Assembly: GCA_000499405.2 (NCBI GenBank)
Contig: HG738138.1
Coordinates: 18,887,753-18,951,752, forward strand
Source: Onchocerca volvulus
Lineage: Eukaryota; Nematoda; Chromadorea; Rhabditida; Onchocercidae
Direction: 5' to 3'
Length of the DNA stretch: 64,000 nucleotides
Part shown: positions 27,367 to 43,507 of the stretch, piece after piece
How the letters are laid out: the number at the start of each line of letters is the position of its first letter
Position numbering within the stretch: the stretch's first letter is position 1
Made by a program: the position numbers and the translations under genes
The notes under the pieces: model-generated
What the model was told of the DNA's origin: nothing
Seen by the model: only the letters and a program-made list of their open reading frames with translations
Database searches by the model: none

Positions 27367-28849
27367 AAAGAGTTAAGAGAAAGATTAAAAAAAAACTTTC
27401 AAATAAAGGAGAAAAATTTAGAAAAAATTGATTAAACGACAATTTTCTTTCACATTCGCCTCATAAATTTCATTTACAGAAAAGGAATCCTAATTCATTT
27501 CATTTCATGATTTATTTAGATTTATTACGCAATCACATTTTAGTAGATTTTTCATAAAAATTGAAGTGATATCCATAAAATAGAAAATCATTTGTTAATC
27601 AAATGCGATAGCTCTACTATCAGGTGTATAGATTTTCTAACCAAGAAAATGATGATTGCGATGATAATCAGTTGCAACAAAATGATCTTTTAATCCATAA
27701 TTAAATTAAGGTATCAGCATCAAAGATCAAAAAATAGTCTAGAAACATCTTGACTAAATAAATCACATGTGTATTAGTCGCTAAGGCTTCATTTGTTTCT
27801 TTTTTTTTGTCTCCTCTGCATCTTCTGCTTGATAGCTTATGACTGTATAATCTGCTCGAAGATTTCGAGGACTACATTAAAACTATTTCTTGGAATCAAA
27901 TTTATTATTGTAATAATGCCAGTAATTGAGATATAACCTATAACCTGTAATAGCCGTCAGTGATTATAAATACCAGAAATGGTGTGCCAGATCGATGTTG
28001 AGGTAGGAATTCTTGAAGTACGACATCGAGAGCTTCTCCCATGTCTGTTATTCCGCGGATGTGAGGTAAGTTTTGAATCACTTTTTCCACGTCGCTATTT
28101 GTCTATAGTTTTAAAATAATGATGTAAAGTTTAAGAGTAAATTAAACGACTGGTCTGTATGAGTAAAATCTAAGTGAAACCTTCTGATAAGAGTTTAAAA
28201 AAAAATAATTTCCTTTTAGAAAATGATATTTTTAAGCAACACTTCATGCAATATTCTGAGGGAAAATATTCCATGTGATTTCGGTAAAATATAAAACCTT
28301 GCGCACTTATTACCTTAAACTGATCGAAAGGATATCGCAACCATTTAGAAATGATTGCTTTGCTGCTAAATTCTAAAATCGCTATCCTATGTCCCCTTTT
28401 GTCGATATCAAATTGCTTTGCCACATCACTGGCCATATTAATCATTTGCTAAAAAACTTTCCAGAAATTTTCGATCTCAGTTTCTCATTTAATAAATTTT
28501 CTTGATATTTTATGAAAACATTTGTGCAACAATTAAGAAGAGGTCTTTTCTGTGATGCTCTTTTTTTAACGTCCTTTCTAAAAACTTCAAAGCAGAAAAT
28601 ACCATATTAACTTTCTTTTGTCGTCACTTTGTTTCTCTTAAAGAACACTTTTTCTAAAGTTTAAGCATTCACTTCAGCTTGGATTTCCAATAAAACTGAG
28701 TTAAGTTTCTTTATCCGAAGAAATCAAACCTGGAAATGCTGCTTCACGCTACCGGAACCATCCAAAACGAAAACTACGTCAACACACGGCTTTGAATATT
28801 TAATTGTTAGCAATAGTAAAACAAACCAAAAATACTGTACAGATGACAT
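24678..28849 (-). CDS. Secreted protein with two von Willebrand factor A domains
   Basis: Likely an extracellular matrix, cuticle or adhesion protein; the ligand is unknown. Ten exons join in frame on the minus strand: 28849-28730, 28448-28314, 28102-27945, 27077-26985, 26771-26553, 26293-26118, 25947-25823, 25542-25312, 25089-24964, 24752-24678, giving 485 residues. Residues 1-20 are a signal peptide (WFVLLLL core). VWA1 covers ~22-168: VDVVFVLDGSGSVKQ gives the MIDAS D30-x-S-x-S, followed by RGITDMGEALDVV and VFIITDGYYRD. A ~130-residue linker (170-300) carries few cysteines and no domain I can name. VWA2 covers ~302-480: LLDVIFLMDFSGGTSDKR has a degenerate MIDAS (D311-x-S-x-G), but the later TTRTGEAIYYA and IIFTDGYSQDN metal and core motifs remain. 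No transmembrane segment follows. It converges with the ELM2/SANT gene. Similar secreted tandem-VWA proteins occur in nematodes, but I do not recognise a named ortholog. Confidence 0.88.
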
Positions 28850-31310
28850 TGTCACCTCTATGCACCACCCACTCTTTGCTAAGTTGACAAAAGTATTCTT
28901 TTGGAAAAAATGGTTATATCTGTCAAAAATTATCAGGAAACAAATTGTCCACAGTTATAAACACGAACAACATTTACAACACGATGATATCAACTGTATC
29001 AAATGCAGTCATTTGTTATATGTACCATCGCTGGATTCTACAAAAGAAATTTAACGCTTCTATTGATATCATTAAAAATAATATTTTAGCGAAGTCCTCT
29101 AAAAACCCAGGAAAAATTGATGAATTTCATCTCGCTTATCCGTGACCCTTCCTTTCTTCGCCGTATTAAGTTCTGATTTCGTTCTTTCGTCTTCTCCCTA
29201 TTTTGAAAATTAGGATATATGAAGGAAAAAAGTGAATGAATAGGATGAATTGTCTTCATTTTCTTGTTTTCACTCTTCCCCTTCGCATATTTAAAGATAT
29301 CTTTATCAGTGACATCTTTCCAACCCCCAAAACCTTTTTTTAGCAACGCGGTATTTTCGATTTCCTTTTCATCCTTTCACTTTATCATTAGCAATTAAAA
29401 CTACTTTTCACAACATTCGTTGAAATTTCAGGAATTTATAGAAAAAACAGATCTCAGAAATCTTTCCTTTTATGATGTAATGAAAAAAAGGACCCTCTAA
29501 ATTATGACCAAGATTGTCCTCAAACAATTCATATTTCATCTTTAGTTTATACGTTCGATTGATCCCCTCTGTTATACTTGCATATCTCATCTTCTCTAAT
29601 GACGGATCATTCTAAAAATCTGTAAACTGAAACTGGTACAGCATCTTTTTATAAGGAATAAGCAAATGGAAAAGTTAGTGCCATCTCATGTGTAAACAAA
29701 TCGATATTTTAACGTAGCACAGTTGAAATGGACGAAGAGGTAAGCGATATAAAGATAAAATAGTCTTCGAGATCTCATTCCCAGCTTTTTTTTTGAGAGA
29801 TCCTGTCGCTAAGTAACATCAATTCAAACTTGAAGCCTCTTATTAACTGTATTTCCTGAAGGTTCTATTGTGCTGAAAAGCTTGCGATTAAGCATTGATA
29901 GATATATTTCCATGACCAATGAATCACTATTAAGAACGAGGTTCCAGATACTAAAAAAAGTCATCGGAACTAAATATATTGCTATATCAAAAATGTTGAT
30001 ATCCAATTTCGAATTCCTTTAATGGAATCGTTTTTAAAAATCTAATAAAATATTGTGCACTCCCATAAGTTATATAATCATTACTATTAAAGTGATTTGA
30101 TTAAGTTGGATTGAGATGAGCCTGTATGAATCAGTAGATATTTCTTGTGATCATTCGGTGTACTGGAAAATAGCCAGGACAGATCTCCGTTAGTGAATAT
30201 AACTTCACTTCATAATACTTAACAGTTGCCAGCATTCAGAGATGATCCAACCGCTGCTTAAATTTTATGAAATACTCCAACACTGTAGGCATAACGGACT
30301 GCATTTTAATAATGCTTAACGTTGGACAACAAGCAAACTACATGAAAAAAATGATATTTACTTCAACTAAAGAGAATTTAAATTTATAAGAAAACTTGTG
30401 AAAATGGTTTTCGTAAAAATCAAATAATTCTTTGCAAAAACAACAATGCTCCAACTATATCAAGAAATGATGATAATTTTCATGCGTTCATGCCTAATAC
30501 AATATTCCGTTTTAATGACCTCAAAGTTGAAAAGTTAAAGAAAAAATGCTACTATAAATTTATCTGCCCGCAAAAACTGCAATGGCTTTTATAACCATGG
30601 GTCAACAATATGCTTTAAAAAATGGTGTTAAAAATTCGTTTCCGAATTATAAGAATAGAAAAGGATGATTAAGATAGAAAAAAAGAGAGGATTGAATGGG
30701 TTCTCCATGAACCATTTACTAAATACACAGCATTGCTAAACGATGAAATATGTGATTTCTGACTCGAATAACATTACAGCTTTACTAAATCACAATTTAA
30801 GATTTTTAAAGAAGCTTAAAAGAATCTTCAAAGTTGATTAAGAAGAATGAAACTGTCTATAACCAAGAAATCGGCTACTTGTTGCAGTAAACCCTTCCAT
30901 CACAGTGTTTCAGGAATTAAAATATTGCAAAATCGAGAAACCCATTTCCAAAAAACCATTTCATAAGCTTTGATAACAAAATTTAAGTGTTATACACTGC
31001 TTATTTAACTTTACCGACAGTATCGAGTGCCAGTGCCAAGAAAACTAAAGAAAATTCCGAGAAAAGTAATCCAATTAGGAAGAAAAGTAAAATAAAATAT
31101 AAAAATTCACATCACAGTTGAATCAAAATGAGAAATCTTGTTTTTCCAACGAAAACAAAAGAAACTGAAAATAGCTAGAAAAAGAGAAGAATAAAAGGAA
31201 TATTCTGCACGAAAAAGTTGAAAATGTTTTTTTTTTTTTTTTTAATTGTCTAAAAGATATATCAATAGACAACAGTCATCACTGAAGAAAGAAATATATT
31301 TCAACAACTC
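28850..31310. other. Intergenic spacer between rab-1 and the VWA gene
   Basis: About 2.5 kb. It should contain the VWA gene promoter (a tcaacttag acceptor-like site lies just upstream of its ATG) and the rab-1 3' UTR. Several short exon-like open frames occur on the minus strand (29086-29373, 29408-29590, 29824-30006, 30140-30340) and one on the plus strand (30381-30590). None forms a gene with consistent splice phase. A poly-T run lies at 31228-31243. Confidence 0.5.
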
Positions 31311-36201
<4,891 letters not shown>

Positions 36202-36248
36202 GATTTCACACTCAATAAAGTATCTGAATTCTTCTAGAACAAATGTGT
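36202..36248 (-). promoter_or_regulatory. rab-1 5' UTR exon with splice or spliced-leader acceptor
   Basis: Reading the minus strand, ctttatcttttcag ends at 36249 and is followed by a 47-base leader running to the rab-1 ATG at 36201. The acceptor is a strong nematode consensus. It is either trans-spliced or joined to a non-coding first exon farther upstream. Confidence 0.5.
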
Positions 36249-39200
36249 CTGAAAAGATAAAGGCATAGAGAAATATTCATGAATGATTCGATGGTTTCTT
36301 CGACAAATCCTCTATGCAATTCAGTTTGCTTTAAAGTTTCGAACATCCTTTACAATATGTGTCAACTGAAGAGGGCAAGAAAATAGTTTCTAAAGCACAT
36401 CTAAGAGAATTTAAAAGCTTAGGAATCAAAGTCCTCATCAGATGACCATGCAGGAACATAATTTCGGCTGCTATATGAATGCATCATGTGGAATTAATAA
36501 CCAACAGTAATTCCGAAGCTCAATCCCATAATCAATCCATCAATCAATCAATCATTCAATCCCATAGCAATATGATAAATATTTTTGTCAGAGTCAATTC
36601 CTAACTATTAGAAGTAAATCTACAGAGATGATAAAAAAATCGATCTCAATTCACCATAATAGTGGAAATCACAACATTGAAGGCAACAACTGAAAAGACA
36701 AACGAACATACAAGGTTTCACTACAAAACTCTCGCAAAGTACCAATTTTGCTATGAATCATAACTGTGAACAGATTACAAGTTAGTGCTTTTATGGTATT
36801 TAAGTGATTGGTAAATTTTTTCATCAAACTGTTCTAGTTTTTATCAAAACAGCCAGAAACTAGTTGAGTTAAATGATTTTTTTTTTTTGCTCAATTTAAC
36901 AATTATGTAATCAATTTCCTTATTCCTTCGAACTGTCATGCGATCAATTTCCTCATCTTCCGAACAGTTATATTATTTATATTGGAAATTAGCAGTAACG
37001 TCGATAACAAATATATATATATATATATATAATTAATAACCACTTAGAAATAATCTTTTTCCAAACATCTTCCAAATCAAATGACTCTTCCGAATCAATT
37101 TTATATTATATAGTCCTTTAGCTAGTGATTAAAGCTATGCTGTTTCGCAAAGAAATGAAAAGGACTGATTTCACATATCGACGAAAATACTTTACTAGGT
37201 TAGTAATTTTTGAAGAATGCTATTTTTGTAGACCTACCAATGATGAGAGTTTTTGGAATCTGTTCTGATAATAAGTAAAAAACAACTTTACACTCTCCAT
37301 TGCGATAAATGTCAAGGAATCAGCAATTGAACAGGACAAATTCGAATCAGATAATCGGGAAAATGATAGAATACTTTGCCGGCTGATGATAACGGTCTGA
37401 TGCGAAGAGGAAGATATCTGGCATATAAATGATTTGTCGCGAAGATATCTGTAGCACTAACACCATATACATCGCGATCGATCCTTCGGGATTCCTAGTA
37501 CTCGGGATGAAACAGACTAAAACTAGAAGGAAAAAGGACAGAATTTATCCTTCATTTCCATGGAAAACACACTATTTTAGTTGAGAAGAAATCAAAACTA
37601 CCTATCAATGTACAAACATCCCAAAACTCAAGCAGTCCTACCGGAATCTCAACCTACGTATTCGAACTGCACGCAACCCAGTCACACAATTCGCCAATCT
37701 ACGTCATCCACACTATCGTTGCGCGACTGTTCACATCTCATAGTTTCGCGCTATGCAACTTCCCAAGTTCTACGGTATTAATAAAAAAAGTGAAACGGTT
37801 GCTATCGTATTAAGGTTTCCAGACGGTTGCAGGTAACGATTTCCTTTACAATAATCATTATCAAGCATTGTCTCTTGTTGTCTTACATTTGGGAAGTTCC
37901 TAAAATTCCATGAAACGCAAGAGAAATATACTTTCATATCCATTGATGACCATTAAAATCATTTAATTTTGAAGGAAATCTTTATCATCTGATCATAAAA
38001 TAGTGCATAAGATAATCAGAGTAATAATCCATAAATGATTCAATGAAATCCATTAGTCAATCTTTCTTCAGACTTGAACTGATTCGGACGTGTGCTTCGG
38101 ATAGAATGCCCATCCTTACAATTCTTTGCTGAACAATGAAAATTTCTTTTTTGAATCAAAAACCTAAAATGAATTTCGTTTATAAACATTTATAAGGTGA
38201 TCATTCATGGATCTGTAAGTGCAGCAATAATCCCTTCGTAGGTAACATTTCAGCAGTACTTTTTTGGATTTTATAGAACTGCATGGCAATTCAAGTAGAA
38301 TAAGAAAGAAAGGACTTCCGATACAACATATTTTGTTAACAAAGTCATACATAAAAGTTAGAAGTGCTTCAAGATTCCGGATTTCATCTGAATTTTAAGT
38401 CAATAAAGTGCCTTCCGTACAAACTGTTTATCCATCATTTCTATGTGATTTCTTGAAGAAATAAATTATAGTAGCAATAAATTCGAAGTATTTAATCATT
38501 TTCCAACAGATTCTTTCGATATTTGTTGCAATATCAGACTCATAATATCCTGATTCTGCATGAGTGGTAAAGGAAGAATTGAAATCCTTTCTTTATTAGT
38601 TGTTTTATGAAACTGTCTTTGATAAGACTCAATGCAATTTCCAAGAAATATATAAGAACAACTCGAATCTTTCTCCCAATATTTTATTTGTTCAAACTTC
38701 AAAAGTATAAAATTCCGGAACACAAATTAGGCAAGGACAATACATAAAAAAGTAACACTAAAACAGTAACAATAACTGTAATGCGAAAGAGAATATGAAG
38801 AAAGTTATGCAAAAAAAATTTTTTTTTTTGATAGAACATTAGGAAGGAAAATAATAATTTCAAAAAACATAGTAAGGTTAAAAGAAATTTAAAAAACTTT
38901 TGAATAACCCAAACATTTGATTGTATTTACACAAATACCCATAAAAAAAAAAAAAAAAAAAAAGAAAAAAAAAACGTCAGCGTAATAATAAATCATCACA
39001 GAAAATGATTCATAAGTTTTCCTCACGAATTTTCTCTTACGTTATCATCTATACTTACTTATCATTAAATTCCTATATGCCGTGCAACATAAGTTCTAAG
39101 AAAAGATTTCGGAGCTCCGTTTTTTAAATAAAACCATTCAGTCATAAAGACTAAATTCAATGCTTCATAACCGTAGAGGACACAACTTCATTTTTCAATG

Positions 39201-40965
39201 ATAAAAAAAAAAAAAGTGTAATGAAAGAGCACAAAAATCCTGAAATGAAAAATAAAAATACGGATTACTCTGAAGCAAAGGGTATCGATTAGTCTAGAAA
39301 TTTCAAAGGGTAAAAAAGTACCGAGTGATCTAGAAGTTTCAGTTAATGAATAAATAAAGAAATTTTATTCCCTCTCTCCTACACTATCTCTAAGAGATTT
39401 CACAGAATTGCGGATCCATGAATCATCCTGAAGAAGGAACTTTTAGCTTTTTTGGACCACAGCTGCAGACCTTTGAATTGTTCTATTGGAGCGGAAAAAC
39501 ATTTCAAAGGAAATTTAGATTTTCGATGTTTCAGATTCAAAGGGTTTTTTTCTGATGCCCTACCAGTTTTTGGCGTCTGCCTTTAAGCTTTGCAGAACAG
39601 AAAGCTGTGCTTTAATATTCGACACCTCAGAGTTACCTGAATGATAGATACAGAACAGCTAAACCCGCAAAAATTCAATGCTATTAAGAAAAAGAAGCTG
39701 AAAATAAACATTCCATAACAAATGAATTGCAATTTGAAAACCAATCCGGTCAATGCAATATGCAATACGGAGGCACGCATCACGGATAAAGCATTCTGAT
39801 AGAAAAGAATACAAAGAATAAATAAGATTTCCACTAAATGTAAAATAAATTATAAATTCACGAGTTTGTATTTTCCAGGACAGGAAATACTTTGAAAAAA
39901 ATTTCAAATTTCATCAAGCTCCGAAAAATAATTGATGCAATAAGCTAAACAGAGGGAAATGCAAAAAGTACAAGATAAAATTATATTTGAAAACAAAGAA
40001 AATAGGAGAAAAATCATACTTACTATTTAAGTAGAAAACCAATTCTTAAAAATATTAAACCCAAAAAATACTAAAAACACACGAGTAAGCACAGATACAT
40101 AATAAATACTTGTCATAAAGAGAATCTGTTAATGTGTCACAATCAGGAAAACTGGAATCATTTATATTCAAAAAAGTAAGAAAGAGAAAAAAACTAAAAT
40201 TCTTGGAATGTACTCATTCCGAGAGATATGTTAAAAAGGCAAATATTTTTTTTTTTTAGACCAACTTTAAAAAGGAAATGTTCTATTTTGGCTATCGATT
40301 GATCGATCGATTGTATTCTGATCACAAAAGGAAGAATAATATACAGCTAATCGGTGACATTCCGAAGCCAATTTCCATGAAATGAATGCTGCATTGAAAT
40401 ATATATAAAGGACAGGATGAATTTCGTTTCGTCAGCAAAATGTTTAAATTTTACTATATCCTTTACATAAGAATTTACAAATAATAAAAGTGGAATTGCT
40501 TGAACATGTGAAAATTTTCATCCCGAATTCTTTTTCAGATAACTTGATAATAAGTCGTAAATAAAAATATGATTAAAATAGAAAAGAAAAGCGGAAATGG
40601 AAATAAAACTGAACAAGATTTTCAATTTTGAAAGATGACAAGAACGAATCCATAAAATCGTTAAACGCATAGGGGAGCGCATGTACCTAAGGTAATAAAA
40701 CAATCTAGAGTTAAGGTAAGGACAGGTTGTAACTGTAATATACCTCTCGTATGCAGACAAAGGCCTAATGCTTTAGTGTTTCTAACTCAGGAAAGCTATC
40801 GCCTCTATTTTCTATAGAAGAAGATGGTGTGCTATTTCCAGTATTGCTATTTCCAGTACTACCACACTCACTATTTTTAGTGCACCGAAAAACACAACAG
40901 TAAAATTACTAAATTACTAAGTGCTTCAATAAAAAAAGTAACAGACTGTAAAGTGGGAAATCTGA

Positions 40966-41247
40966 TCTGCAAAGATCATACGGATATCACAGAAGATAGC
41001 ATTTATATCTTTTGCCTTTAGTGATAAGAGCTGGGAACTTTTTGGCACAACTTTATCCAAGTTTTTTGTGGACGGTAGCACTTATTTAGTTGACAGTTTT
41101 TCTGGCCACATAGGGGAAAGTGGTAAAAATTTTGCATTTTTAGATTTGACAACAGGAGTATTATTCACAGGGGAAACTTGGTTGAAGTTTTTATCGCTAA
41201 TGCTTGCACAAGATAAAAAGAATAAGTGCGTAGAATTTTCGCCGTAA
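40966..41247 (+). other. Unrecognised open frame, possible exon or relic
   Basis: Ninety-three codons are open before a TAA at 41245, with no ATG near the start. A good acceptor (cttttgcctttag, ending 41021) would give an exon from 41022 encoding DKSWELFGTTLSKFF..DGSTYLVDSFSGHIGES and then FAFLDLTTGVLFTGETW. The stretch is visibly richer in G and C than its surroundings and uses varied residues rather than the Lys/Asn/Phe/Ile mix of random frames here. The opposite strand is also partly open, so direction is uncertain. It could be a terminal exon of an unseen gene, a decayed gene, or a bacterial (for example Wolbachia) insertion fragment. I recognise no family. Confidence 0.25.
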
Positions 41248-42270
41248 ATGATGACGCTGATGCGACAAGCGAGATGACAACCATCGAAAGATGCGAAAAA
41301 AAAGGCTTACCATTTCACACATAATTATATTGAAAGCTTGCCTAAGTTTAGTTAAAATATTTCTGAAACTAAAAAGGAATCATTCCTGGATTCAATACTT
41401 GTCCTTCGGAAGAGTCATTCCACAATTTTACCACTTTTTAAAACTGAAATACTACAGCTGCAACTGCAGATACCAATTTCTATTCATCTGGCAAGAAAGA
41501 AATAATTACGATATAAAGATTGTATCAAATATAAAGTACAAAGCTGAAAACCAAAAAAAAAAAAAAAAAAAACATTTGAATTTGCACTTCCAGAATTTTA
41601 AATAAATTAAATTATTCATTTGTTGAATAGTGCGGTGATAAATCTATTTATATAGCAAAGATGTAAGCGGATCGACATAGATCTATTCAGCTAACAGACA
41701 AAGGCCTGGTCTTGAAGAATGGTGAGTAGATAAAGAATTCATTTTACGCCCTAAAATAAATCCATCTGAAAAGTCCTGCACAAGAAAGGAAGTATTCTCA
41801 ACCACGACCGAGTCATTTTCATAGAATAAAACAAAGTCAACTGGAATTCTGGTTAGAAAGTAATATCAAGCGGCATGATTTGAAATTATCCAAATTCTTT
41901 TAAATCCTAATTTTCATTGAATTCTGCACTGATGCTATAAACCATATTGTTTTCTTGTTTAAACAATATTTACATATATATTTTTTCCCTGACCTCTGAC
42001 GATAAAACCCGAATATTAACAAAGAATGAGAAGGAAATCATGCTTACTTGATCCAATAAGAAAAGAAACAGATATTAGAAATTCCTAGATAAAAACAAAA
42101 ATGAAGCTATAAGAAAATGCAGAATGTGGAAGAAATAAGCTTTAAAACCGTTTCAACTTTCGACAGAACTGAGTGACATTTGCAAAAATTATGTAACTTA
42201 AAAGTCGGACAATTACTTTTGGTAAAAAGCTGCTTCATTGGAGACAAACATGGAATGGTGAGCTACTAAA

Positions 42271-42502
42271 TTAACAAATGCATTTGTGATAATATTGTCT
42301 TCACATACTTGATTGTATTCTTGATAATTTTAATTTGAATTTATGAAGTATAATACAGTATCTTCTATAAGATCAAAGTATAAATCCGTTAGTGATATAA
42401 TTTCACCAAGCCTTTCCTGGTAGGATGAGGTCTGTTATCCTCCAAAAAGCTTTTTATTTTTAAAGCATGTGAAGACAATGTCATCACAAATGCATTTGTT
42501 AA
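42271..42502. mobile_element. MITE-like element with 40-bp terminal inverted repeats
   Basis: The left arm (42271-42310, beginning TTAACAAATGCATTTGTGA) and the reverse complement of the right arm (42463-42502) agree at 37 of 40 positions. The internal ~150 bases have no open frame. Both ends carry TTAA, and TAAA also sits just outside each end (42267-42270 and 42503-42506), so the target duplication could be TTAA (piggyBac style) or TAAA. The arm contains the palindrome ACAAATGCATTTGT. Size and structure fit a non-autonomous DNA transposon. Another copy elsewhere in the genome would be needed to confirm it. Confidence 0.7.
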
Positions 42503-43507
42503 TAAATGAAAGTGCAAGAAACGGTTAAAATTATTCAATCTTTCTTCCTCATTTTACAAGAGAAACTAATTTATAAAATTTGGAATGAGAAATATATAAC
42601 TAGAAGATTTATAAAAGGTCGACTGTTTCTTTTTTATGAGTTTTTTAGAAACATCTAATAATAAAAAATGGTTTGTCAATTATATAAAATATTATTCGAA
42701 TATTTCGTGTCTACATCGTTTTCAACAGGAAGCAACATTCCTACCTAGACGCTCCTTCTTCTTGGTATATTTTAAACCAAATACTTTATATAAGCATATC
42801 TATCGTTAGAAATACAATTATTATCCAAAACAAGAAGAGCATAGGTTTATGATTTCAGAAATGGTGATAGTTTTGAGAAAGTTGTTATGCCATTAATTTT
42901 TGTTATATCTTTTCCGTTCCAAATTTGATTTGATCTTCAAAAAATTCAAAAATTTAATATGGTAAAGATTCTAATATTTCAATGAGGCTGCTCTATAGTG
43001 AGTCTACCTATGACCATATAAACAAAAAACGTGAAGAAAGCGTTCGTCACAGAGAACTGGAATGAAATATGAAGCCATTTATTCTACAGTGTGTCATCTC
43101 TCATTAAGGGGATAGTCGCTACTATTGATATTCCTCTCTAATTCCTCGGGTATAATATTTCTAGTAATTCAGAACACAGGTGGCAACATCAATAAGAAAT
43201 CACACGTGATGAAGACTGCAGATATCATTTAGAAAAAAATACTTGAAAAGTTTCCAAAAATCTTCATTTCTCTATACTTTTTTCTTTGTTCCGAAAATCA
43301 AATATTCGATTTGTTTTTAATTCTTCACGTGATAAATGCCGGACAAAATTTAAAAAATTGCAGACCATAATTTTAATAAAATGATGAGTGAATAATTTAA
43401 TTGCAATGATTAGAGTAACAAATAAGTGAACAAAAGCTCAGCAAAGATTGTTCATAGTAACCAAAGAACTTGATAAAAAATGAATTCTTCAGAAATTAAA
43501 AGCAAAA

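Larger units (their letters stand above)
36249..43507. other. Gene-poor spacer between rab-1 and ell-1
   Basis: About 7.3 kb. It holds an AT microsatellite (37011-37032), a GC-richer block near 37580-37790 that may mark the rab-1 promoter, A tracts (38944-38961 and 41551-41570), a GC-richer open frame (40966-41247) and a MITE-like element (42271-42502). Overlapping hydrophobic open frames at 39583-39907 on the minus strand look like chance products of T-rich DNA. No spliced gene could be assembled. Confidence 0.55.

Noticed and set aside
30381..30590. Plus-strand open run (KTCENGFRKNQIILCK…) in the rab-1/VWA spacer
   Set aside because: About 70 codons with no start, no clear splice sites and no family; within chance expectation for this base composition.
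39583..39907. Two hydrophobic frames resembling a membrane protein
   Set aside because: Both are overlapping frames of the same T-rich stretch, with no splice context or receptor motif.
41291..41605. 104-codon plus-strand frame ending in poly-Lys
   Set aside because: Biased Lys/Ile/Asn/Tyr content and read-through of an A tract indicate a non-coding origin.
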